A stretch of 5,170 nucleotides of DNA. Source: Euryarchaeota archaeon UBA256 (GTDB lineage Archaea > Thermoplasmatota > Poseidoniia > Poseidoniales > Poseidoniaceae). Positions 1 to 5,170 of the stretch are shown here, piece by piece. Location of the stretch: contig DACE01000021.1 of the NCBI GenBank assembly GCA_002494645.1, positions 16,165 to 21,334 on the forward strand, written 5' to 3'. A program made the position numbers and the translations under genes. Positions within the stretch are counted from its first letter, which is position 1; each line of letters starts with the position of its first letter. The notes beneath the pieces were generated by a model. The model ran no database searches, was not told the DNA's origin, and saw only the letters and a program-made list of their open reading frames with translations.

Positions 1-1752
1 GACCAACTCGTAGTGATTTCAGTCCTTAGCCCGTGGAGCCTTGCATCTCAAAGCCCGATGCGCGACGCCATGGGATGGGATTCCTCCTATGGTGCGTGGA
101 GAACATCAAGCCTCACGAAATTCACGGTCATTGACCTGACCAATCGCTCTCTGCCTGAGGTTGAACGAGAGTTGTACATCGAAGGTAGTTACATCACAGC
201 CCGCGAGGTTAACGGAACGATTCGAACAGTCACGCACGCATGGATGGACGTCCAAGGCCTCCAGTCCTGGCTCAATCTCCCCAATGGCTACTGGAATTTG
301 GATTACGACGACCCACTGCGTCTTGAAATCAGAGAAAAACTCGCTTATGAAACAATGGGGGCCAACGCTGAAGCCCTCGACCAACTCTCTCTCGACGACC
401 TTGTTCCCCAAGTGTACGAATATGCCAACGGCGAGGTCATCATTCATTCAATGACCGATGAGGCCTGCGCGGATTTCGTTGCTCCCGAGGATGGGATGAA
501 CCGAGGAATTTCCAGCATATTCACACTTGAACTTACTTCGGATGAATTTGACTTCGGGGTTGACCATGTTGTAGGAACTTACCCACAAGTATATGCATCA
601 AGCGATGTTTTGGTACTCGCCGAATCTGCTTTTGATTGGTGGTGGTTTTGGGGCAATGACGGCCTGAACGAAATGACCAACCTTCACACCTTTGACATCA
701 GCGCTCCAGATGCGACCCTCTACACTGGTTCGGGCCGTGTGAATGGCACGGTCGTGAACCAATTTGCGCTCTCTGAATACGAAGGCGTCCTTCGCGTCGC
801 TACCACAACGGGCCAGTGGGCACGTTGGTGGATGGATGACCCTGAGCCAATGAGTTCACAATTGGTGACGCTTGTACGTTCGATGGACCTTACAACCGAA
901 CAACAGACATTGATTGAGGTGGGCCGAGTTGACGGCATCGCTCCAGGTGAACGAATTTGGAGTGCGCGCTTTGATGGTGACCGAGCCTACATCGTGACCT
1001 TTGAGCAAATCGATCCGCTTTGGGTCATCGATGTCAGTGACGAAACCAATCCGACCATTCTTGGAGAGCTGAAGGTCCCCGGTGTCTCGACCTACATCCA
1101 TCCACTCTCACGCGACCACCTCTTGACCATCGGCCTCGCCCCTGCTAACGAAGACGGTACTGGGCTTGATTGGTCTGGCACGCAACTCTCTCTGTTTGAT
1201 ATATCTGACCCGACACTGCCCCAACAAGCAGACGCGTTGAGGATTTCACCAGTGAGTTACAATGAACGAAACGCATGGAGTTGGTCATATTCTGAAGCAA
1301 CCTATGAGTCCAAAGCCTTCCAGTATTGGGCCCCAAAGAACATGTTGGCAGTACCACTGTCCACTTACCGTTATGTGGATACTTCCGAAGGGGGCTCCTA
1401 CTCGTGGTCGTACCAATACATCTCCAAATTGATGCTCGTTTCCGTCAACGAGACCGACGGGACACTCACCGTGTATGGTGAGGTGAATCACTCATCACTT
1501 TACGACCGTGATGACAACGGCCGCTATTGGTGGAACGACCAAAACATCCGTCGTTCAATTTTCATGGGCGATTATGTCTATGCTATTTCATCTGCAGGCG
1601 TGACTGCCACGAACCTGACAACCCTCGAAGAAACAGCGCGCGTGACCCTCTCCATATCAAACCCTTACGCGGATTCTTCCGTCGATGATGTAGCAGTGGC
1701 TTCCTCAGACTCAGATCGAGATGATGAAGAAGCCTCAGAAGACCGAGGTTGA
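1..1752 (+). CDS. Secreted beta-propeller domain protein (COG4880 / Beta_propel family), 5'-truncated
   Basis: The frame is open from the first base, so the gene starts outside the window; 583 residues are visible. The GTG at 13 lies inside an ongoing strand (DQLVVISVLS) and is unlikely to be the true start. I recognise the family from repeated blade motifs of the form 'hydrophobic-Asp-hydrophobic-Ser/Thr-Asp-Pro': FTVIDLTNRSLPEV (residues 41-54), LHTFDIS (228-234), LWVIDVSDETNP (340-351) and LSLFDISDPTLP (397-408). Other family-like segments are the 'EGSYITAREVNGT' strand (61-73) and 'QVYASSDVLVLAE' (196-208). Proteins of this family are predicted to be extracytoplasmic, with a signal peptide or lipobox at the missing N-terminus. 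Six N-x-S/T sequons (N48, N71, N248, N483, N496, N538) are compatible with archaeal glycosylation. There is a WWWFW cluster at 213-217. The last 30 residues form an Asp/Glu/Ser tail with no membrane anchor, so any anchor must be N-terminal. The molecular role is unknown; no catalytic motif is visible. Confidence 0.85.
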   Translation, partial: DQLVVISVLSPWSLASQSPMRDAMGWDSSYGAWRTSSLTKFTVIDLTNRSLPEVERELYIEGSYITAREVNGTIRTVTHAWMDVQGLQSWLNLPNGYWNLDYDDPLRLEIREKLAYETMGANAEALDQLSLDDLVPQVYEYANGEVIIHSMTDEACADFVAPEDGMNRGISSIFTLELTSDEFDFGVDHVVGTYPQVYASSDVLVLAESAFDWWWFWGNDGLNEMTNLHTFDISAPDATLYTGSGRVNGTVVNQFALSEYEGVLRVATTTGQWARWWMDDPEPMSSQLVTLVRSMDLTTEQQTLIEVGRVDGIAPGERIWSARFDGDRAYIVTFEQIDPLWVIDVSDETNPTILGELKVPGVSTYIHPLSRDHLLTIGLAPANEDGTGLDWSGTQLSLFDISDPTLPQQADALRISPVSYNERNAWSWSYSEATYESKAFQYWAPKNMLAVPLSTYRYVDTSEGGSYSWSYQYISKLMLVSVNETDGTLTVYGEVNHSSLYDRDDNGRYWWNDQNIRRSIFMGDYVYAISSAGVTATNLTTLEETARVTLSISNPYADSSVDDVAVASSDSDRDDEEASEDRG

Positions 1753-1786
1753 ACACCAACCTCTCGAGCCATGACGATGATGGAAA

Positions 1787-2728
1787 TTGGTTGAAGTTGT
1801 TGTGCCGATAGGGAGTGGAAACCTGAACATCGTCATCGGTCTGGTTGGGCACGGTCGTTGGGGCCAACGTCATCTTGCGACGCTGTTGAACCTCAAATCC
1901 GAAGGGCATATCTCCGAAGTCTACGTTTGTGACATCGATCCCAAACGCTTGGAGGCACTCCCCGAGGCGGTGAACGGTACATTTACGTCCTTCACCACCA
2001 TGCTGGATGAAGTAAGGATTGACGCTCTCGCTATCGTAACACCTCCCGAAAGCCACCTCACACTGGCCACTCAAGCCCTCGAGAGGGAAATACCTCTCCT
2101 GGTTGAGAAGCCACTGAGTACCGATTTGAGCGAAACCAGCACCTTTCTTGACCACCTTTCGGTCAATGCCACCATGATCGTTGGTTATCTCTTGCGTCAT
2201 CATCCCGGTGTTGAGAAGATGATTGCTCACTATTCAGCGAAAGACCTCTCGCCCCCAAGGCGATTTCAGTACATGCGACACACTCCACGAGAACGACCTC
2301 AAGGGGCACATCCGATCGAAACCCTTGCCGTTCACGCTCTTGACCTCTGCTCTCTTTTTCTGAAGAGCCCGCTTCGTACCTTTGATGTAGGCACGCTCCT
2401 AACGACCGAGGAATCAGCCTTCATTGAATTGCAGGGCGAGGACGGCCGCTCTGCGACCATCGATGTGGCCTGGGGCGCAGGGCACGAGGTCAGAGCCCTT
2501 TCAATCTCCGGAGCCGAAGATGAAATGGAACTTGATTTTGGGACCAACCGTCTCATTCATCGTCATTTTGGAACGCAACACGACACCGTATTGGATGTTG
2601 GACAGGGCCAACCACTTGACAACGAGTGGCGATGTTTACTTTCAGCGATTACAGAGCCAAAAACCGTTCTCCTCCCCTCCCGCAACGAGCTCTTGGACCA
2701 CGCCCATTGGCTTCACACGCACCGGTAA
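1787..2728 (+). CDS. Gfo/Idh/MocA-family NAD(P)-dependent oxidoreductase, short and with altered active-site motif
   Basis: This is a predicted cytoplasmic dehydrogenase acting on a sugar, nucleotide-sugar or polyol; the substrate is unknown. From the TTG start, the Rossmann loop is GHGRWG (residues 21-26). An acidic D49 ends beta-2 (VYVCDID), which usually favours NAD over NADP. IVTPPESH (83-90) is the typical cofactor-contacting strand, and VEKPL (106-110) carries the family's EKP lysine K108. The C-terminal domain opens with GYLLRHHP (133-140), a feature I associate with nucleotide-sugar dehydrogenases of the WlbA/GnnA type, though only tentatively. The active-site helix reads ETLAVHALDLC (178-188): H183 and D186 are kept, but the Asp usually four residues before the His is T179. 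At 313 residues it is at the short end of the family. The start is uncertain. TTG 1787 and GTG 1802 are in frame, and CTG 1823 lies 7 nt after AGGGAG and immediately before the conserved NIVIGLVG strand. It begins 34 bp after the beta-propeller stop (70 bp if CTG 1823 is used). Confidence 0.88.
   Translation: MVEVVVPIGSGNLNIVIGLVGHGRWGQRHLATLLNLKSEGHISEVYVCDIDPKRLEALPEAVNGTFTSFTTMLDEVRIDALAIVTPPESHLTLATQALEREIPLLVEKPLSTDLSETSTFLDHLSVNATMIVGYLLRHHPGVEKMIAHYSAKDLSPPRRFQYMRHTPRERPQGAHPIETLAVHALDLCSLFLKSPLRTFDVGTLLTTEESAFIELQGEDGRSATIDVAWGAGHEVRALSISGAEDEMELDFGTNRLIHRHFGTQHDTVLDVGQGQPLDNEWRCLLSAITEPKTVLLPSRNELLDHAHWLHTHR
1810..1815 (+). promoter_or_regulatory. Possible Shine-Dalgarno for the oxidoreductase
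   Basis: AGGGAG lies 7 nt upstream of an in-frame CTG at 1823, whose protein would begin (M)NIVIGLVGHG, exactly where the Rossmann fold starts. No comparable purine run precedes TTG 1787 or GTG 1802. This favours a non-canonical CTG start, but CTG initiation is rare and the match could be chance. Confidence 0.35.
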
Positions 2729-2793
2729 AAAGACCAGGTTCTCCATAGCGCTTGTTGCGAGAATTGAAGAATCCCTCTCGCTTGGGACGAAGC

Positions 2794-3144
2794 ATGGGGC
2801 TCAGTATGACCACCGTTCAGCGCATGTTTGCATCAAGCCTCATTGCCGGTCTTGGCGTTTGGTATTTGCAAGGCGCCGTCATGGACGGTGTCCTCACACT
2901 CATCGCTCTTTGCGCCCTCACTGCCTTGATTTGGGGTCTTTCAGAACGGGAAACAACCTTCGCCACACTGAATTTAACTGGAAGTGGCCCGTGGGAAATG
3001 CTCACAGTTGTGGGCAGCATTATTGTCTTCGCACAATTATCTATCTCGATATGGGCCTTCCCTATGGTGGGTGCATACATTCTCTCTCTTTCCTTCATCG
3101 GATCGTTTTGGGTGACCGGATACATGATGCAGCCCGGGGCTTGA
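2794..3144 (+). CDS. Small multi-spanning membrane protein of unknown function
   Basis: The product is 116 residues from the ATG at 2794. It is strongly hydrophobic, with four probable membrane helices at about residues 11-29, 32-50, 69-89 and 91-111. A short polar loop, SERETTFATLNLTGSGPWE, joins helices 2 and 3. There is no cleavable signal peptide, no cysteine pair and no obvious catalytic motif. I do not recognise a family. Other in-frame starts are ATG 2806 (112 aa) and an upstream TTG 2752 that would add a polar leader; 2794 is preceded by GGGA at 2784-2787 and 2806 by GGGG at 2796-2799, so either ATG is possible. The gene sits 65 bp after the oxidoreductase and 54 bp or more before the ATPase, in the same direction. 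The amphipathic pattern makes a real gene much more likely than the overlapping alternatives, which read as low-complexity shadows. Confidence 0.7.
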   Translation: MGLSMTTVQRMFASSLIAGLGVWYLQGAVMDGVLTLIALCALTALIWGLSERETTFATLNLTGSGPWEMLTVVGSIIVFAQLSISIWAFPMVGAYILSLSFIGSFWVTGYMMQPGA

Positions 3145-3176
3145 ATCACAACTCGATATGTAACTGAACCAGCCTC

Positions 3177-3183
3177 AGGAAGG
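3177..3183 (+). promoter_or_regulatory. Strong Shine-Dalgarno-like AGGAAGG
   Basis: AGGAAGG is the best ribosome-binding match in this intergenic gap. It is too far (15 nt) from TTG 3199 for standard use, and 4 nt from a GTG at 3188 that opens a different frame. It may drive the short upstream ORF 3188-3277 or simply be fortuitous. Confidence 0.35.
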
Positions 3184-3187
3184 CGAA

Positions 3188-3277
3188 GTGTCAAAGGCTT
3201 GCCAGCCCGACCTTCAGCCACCATGGCAACTCACGGCGACCACCCAACACTACCCGAGCACCTCGAATCGCTCTTAA
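3188..3277 (+). CDS. Possible 29-codon upstream ORF overlapping the ATPase 5' end (speculative)
   Basis: A GTG start 4 nt after AGGAAGG opens a 29-residue frame (VSKACQPDLQPPW...) that ends in TAA at 3275-3277. The last A of the stop is the first base of ATG 3277, which is in the ATPase frame (TAATG). This is the classic geometry of translational coupling. The peptide has no recognisable domain and its composition is not clearly protein-like. If the ATPase starts at 3199 or 3223, this ORF is merely an out-of-frame overlap. Confidence 0.2.
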   Translation: MSKACQPDLQPPWQLTATTQHYPSTSNRS

Positions 3278-4566
3278 TGGACGACGTTCACACCGTTTTT
3301 CTGAAGGCTGATTGTCCCCCGCGAGTAAAGCGTGGAGAGATTGGAGCCCTCAAACTCGTTGAAGTTGAAGGCTCATCGGAAGCCTCAGACACCTTATTTC
3401 TTGAGCAACTTGAGGAAGACCTGGTGAACCTTGTCGAAGAGCATCGACATCGCAGTGACTGCTTCCTCGAAATCGATCGAAAGGGGTGCCGTGTCATTCA
3501 ATTGGGTGATTTACGAATCACCTCGGCCTGGCCACCCTTTTCAGACGCGCGCGAAATCACCGTGGTCCGACCAGTCACAAAATTGAGCCTCGGGGATTAT
3601 GATCTGGACGAACGATTGGTTGACCGCTTACGCAATCACCACCGCGGGGTCTTTATTTGCGGACGCCCCGGTTCGGGAAAAACAACATTGGCACAGGCCA
3701 TTGCGGAATATCTTGACACCGAAGTTGGCGCTATGGTGAAGACCATGGAAGCACCACGAGATTTGCAACTTGAACAACGAATTACTCAGTACGCCCCCCT
3801 CGAAGGAGACTTAGAGAAAACAGCAGAAATCATCTTCCTCGTCCGCCCCGACTTCGTCATTTTTGATGAGGTCCGCCGTGCTCGAGATTTCGAGATCTTT
3901 GCCGACGTCCGTCTTGCTGGCGTAGGATTGTTGGGCGTGACGCACGCCAATTCAGCTCTGGAAGCCATCCAGCGCTTGATCGGGAAAGTTGAATTGGGCC
4001 TGGTGAGTCAGGTCCTTGATACAATTCTTCACGTCGAATCTGGGCGTATCCAACAAGTGCTTGAATTACGAATGACGGTCAAACCCCCGACGGGAATGCA
4101 AGAGGAATTGGCCCGCCCCGTTATTGAGGTCGTAGAATTTCCTAGCGGTAAACTGACTCACGAAATGTTCGCCTTTGGTTCAGAGATTGCCGTTGTCCCA
4201 CTCGAAGGACGCTCAACCAACGAACTCTCTCCGGTCAAGGCCATGGCGAAACAACACATGTCGAACACCATTCGTCAGTGGGTAGGTGTCGATTGCCAAA
4301 TCAAGTTCTCGGGAGAGTCTTCCGCAACGATTTATGCACCTTCAAACATGATCTCAACACTCGTAGGACGTGGGGGCGAGAACGTCAAACAATTGCAAAA
4401 TGAATTAGGAGGTATTCGTTTGTCCATTGAGTCCTTTGACGACATGCCCGATGATTTGGAACAACCCAATCGCTTTTGGCAGGACAATCGGAAAAATGGG
4501 CGTTCGGGCGGTCGCGAAAATCGAAGAAATAAAGGAAAAGGCGGCAGAAAAAAATCCTACCGTTGA
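3199..4566 (+). CDS. PilT-family ATPase with C-terminal KH domain (COG1855-like), lacking the N-terminal PIN domain
   Basis: Numbering is from TTG 3199 (455 aa). An N-terminal linker region (about 27-125) has the family signatures VFLKADCPPRVKRGEIG, QLGDLRIT and WPPFSDAREITVVRP. The RecA-like secretion-ATPase core follows, with Walker A GRPGSGKTT (155-163), KTMEAPRDL (181-189), Walker B VIFDEVR (220-226) and the His-box GVTHA (246-250). A KH domain spans about 375-412 with the RNA/DNA-contact loop GRGG (390-393). The protein ends in a basic Arg/Gly/Lys/Asn tail (about 430-455), suited to binding nucleic acid. In archaea this family normally carries an N-terminal PIN nuclease-type domain of about 130 residues. 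Here a stop at 3142-3144 closes the frame, so no room remains for it. The cellular role of the family is not established, although the domains suggest ATP-driven RNA or DNA handling. Candidate starts are TTG 3199, ATG 3223 and ATG 3277; all retain the conserved regions, and the true one is unresolved. Confidence 0.9.
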   Translation: MPARPSATMATHGDHPTLPEHLESLLMDDVHTVFLKADCPPRVKRGEIGALKLVEVEGSSEASDTLFLEQLEEDLVNLVEEHRHRSDCFLEIDRKGCRVIQLGDLRITSAWPPFSDAREITVVRPVTKLSLGDYDLDERLVDRLRNHHRGVFICGRPGSGKTTLAQAIAEYLDTEVGAMVKTMEAPRDLQLEQRITQYAPLEGDLEKTAEIIFLVRPDFVIFDEVRRARDFEIFADVRLAGVGLLGVTHANSALEAIQRLIGKVELGLVSQVLDTILHVESGRIQQVLELRMTVKPPTGMQEELARPVIEVVEFPSGKLTHEMFAFGSEIAVVPLEGRSTNELSPVKAMAKQHMSNTIRQWVGVDCQIKFSGESSATIYAPSNMISTLVGRGGENVKQLQNELGGIRLSIESFDDMPDDLEQPNRFWQDNRKNGRSGGRENRRNKGKGGRKKSYR

Positions 4567-4601
4567 GAACTTAGCAAATGGGACGCTGACCCGCGTTGAA
4601 A

Positions 4602-4628
4602 TTAAAATATAGGGGCATGGTTTAAAAA
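4602..4628 (+). promoter_or_regulatory. Candidate archaeal promoter (two TATA-like boxes) for the last gene
   Basis: Two A/T-only blocks stand out in otherwise GC-balanced DNA: TTAAAATATA at 4602-4611 and TTTAAAAA at 4621-4628. With the usual archaeal TATA-to-start spacing of about 25 nt, transcription would begin near 4633 or 4650. This gives a short leader before ATG 4662. The 95 bp gap after the ATPase supports a separate promoter here, but no BRE element is clear. Confidence 0.45.
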
Positions 4629-4647
4629 CTCAAATGCGAGGGTTCGG

Positions 4648-4652
4648 GGTGA
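4648..4652 (+). promoter_or_regulatory. Shine-Dalgarno GGTGA for the last gene
   Basis: GGTGA, within GGGGTGAGG, matches the archaeal anti-Shine-Dalgarno and stands 9 nt before ATG 4662. It supports that start. Confidence 0.55.
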
Positions 4653-4661
4653 GGCTTTAGC

Positions 4662-5170
4662 ATGTCGACTGATGGAACAACTGCAGATGGAAATGAAAGC
4701 GCACTCGTCGCCTTCCTTCTCGAAAATCGCTCTTGGATGAACGCAGCCTCAATGGTGATGGTTGCCTATGCCGTTTGGGCCGTCATCGAAGTACTCTCCA
4801 ACACGTGGTTTCACGGGTTGCAGGACCTCACACTCTTCGTAACGGGCGAAGCAACCAACACTGACCCGGATGACCTTCAACGTAACAACAGTGGATGGAT
4901 TATGGCATCAGGTGCCGTATTGGGCTTGGTTGGCCTCGCCTCACAATACATCTATCGCGCTGCCCCCTACATTGATTCATCAATGGTAGCAACCGCCGCC
5001 ATGATTCTTGACCAAGCTTCAACCGATCGTGTGAGTGAAGAAGAAATCATTGCGAAGGCAGAAGAAGCCGCCACCGTCGCTGCTACTGAAGTCGCCAAAG
5101 AAACGGCGGAAGACACCGTCATCGAAATGCTAGACCCCGATGCAGGTGAAGAAGAGGCTGCTGAAGAAGA
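4662..5170 (+). CDS. Two-helix membrane protein with acidic Glu/Ala-rich tail, unknown function, 3'-truncated
   Basis: From ATG 4662 the frame stays open to the window end; 169 complete codons are visible and no stop is reached. The N-terminus (MSTDGTTADGNES) is polar and not a signal peptide. Two probable membrane helices follow: about 27-47 (AASMVMVAYAVWAVIEVLS region) and about 79-99 (GWIMASGAVLGLVGLASQY region). The loop between them (about 48-78) is polar and carries DPDD. After residue 120 the protein turns into a charged, helix-prone Glu/Ala/Lys stretch (SEEEIIAKAEEAATVAATE and onward) that becomes nearly pure Glu/Ala at the window edge. This tail could be a coiled coil or a flexible acidic arm. 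I do not recognise the family. The start is supported by GGTGA 9 nt upstream, and an 8-codon mini-ORF ends one base before it. Confidence 0.75.
   Translation, partial: MSTDGTTADGNESALVAFLLENRSWMNAASMVMVAYAVWAVIEVLSNTWFHGLQDLTLFVTGEATNTDPDDLQRNNSGWIMASGAVLGLVGLASQYIYRAAPYIDSSMVATAAMILDQASTDRVSEEEIIAKAEEAATVAATEVAKETAEDTVIEMLDPDAGEEEAAEE

Noticed and set aside
106..447. 113-codon - strand frame and a 97-codon + strand frame in the same place
   Set aside because: Both overlap the beta-propeller blades, which are supported by repeated family motifs.
2073..2086. Near-palindrome around CCCTCGAGAGGG
   Set aside because: It lies inside the conserved oxidoreductase coding region and is short and imperfect, so it is probably codon-driven.
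1583..2230. 215-codon open frame on the - strand
   Set aside because: It runs antisense across the end of the beta-propeller gene and the Rossmann domain of the oxidoreductase, both of which have clear family motifs; its own translation shows no domain.
2725..2731. TAAAAAG as a TATA box for the small membrane protein
   Set aside because: It overlaps the oxidoreductase stop codon and is a single weak A-run with poor spacing to ATG 2794; not enough to call a promoter.
2424..3167. 247-codon + strand frame spanning the oxidoreductase end and the membrane protein
   Set aside because: It overlaps two better-supported genes and its translation is rich in His, Arg, Ser and Cys without any motif, typical of an out-of-frame shadow.
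2817..3224. 135-codon - strand frame
   Set aside because: It is antisense to the hydrophobic membrane protein and crosses into the ATPase 5' region, with no recognisable domain.

Overview
The window holds five genes, all on the + strand and separated by gaps of about 35 to 95 bp. The gene content points to a planktonic archaeon, most plausibly Marine Group II (Candidatus Poseidoniales). The reasons are a COG4880-type secreted beta-propeller protein, a COG1855-type archaeal PilT-family ATPase with a KH domain, many acidic proteins, moderate GC and plausible non-ATG starts. This assignment is inference from family distribution; no marker such as rRNA is present.

Layout. Bases 1-1752 are the 3' part of a large extracytoplasmic beta-propeller protein whose start lies off the window. 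At about 1787/1823-2728 is a short Gfo/Idh/MocA-family NAD(P)-dependent oxidoreductase with an altered catalytic motif. At about 2794-3144 is a small, unrecognised protein with about four membrane segments. At about 3199/3277-4566 is a PilT-family ATPase with a C-terminal KH domain and an Arg/Gly/Lys-rich tail; it lacks the N-terminal PIN domain that I expect in this family. At 4662 onward is an uncharacterised two-helix membrane protein with a Glu/Ala-rich tail, cut off by the window end.

How the genes work together is unclear. Shared orientation allows partial co-transcription, but the gaps are not tight and a TATA-like, Shine-Dalgarno-bearing leader precedes the last gene, so it probably has its own promoter. 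The products fall into an envelope group (beta-propeller and two membrane proteins), one metabolic enzyme and one nucleic-acid-linked ATPase. I see no evidence that they form one pathway.

The points most worth a second look are the PIN-less ATPase and its start. A well-placed Shine-Dalgarno opens a 29-codon ORF whose stop overlaps an in-frame ATG of the ATPase (TAATG). Also notable are the Asp-to-Thr change in the oxidoreductase DxxxH motif and an 8-codon mini-ORF directly in front of the last gene. No tRNA, rRNA, CRISPR array, insertion sequence or long repeat was seen, and no gene-free stretch exceeds 100 bases.
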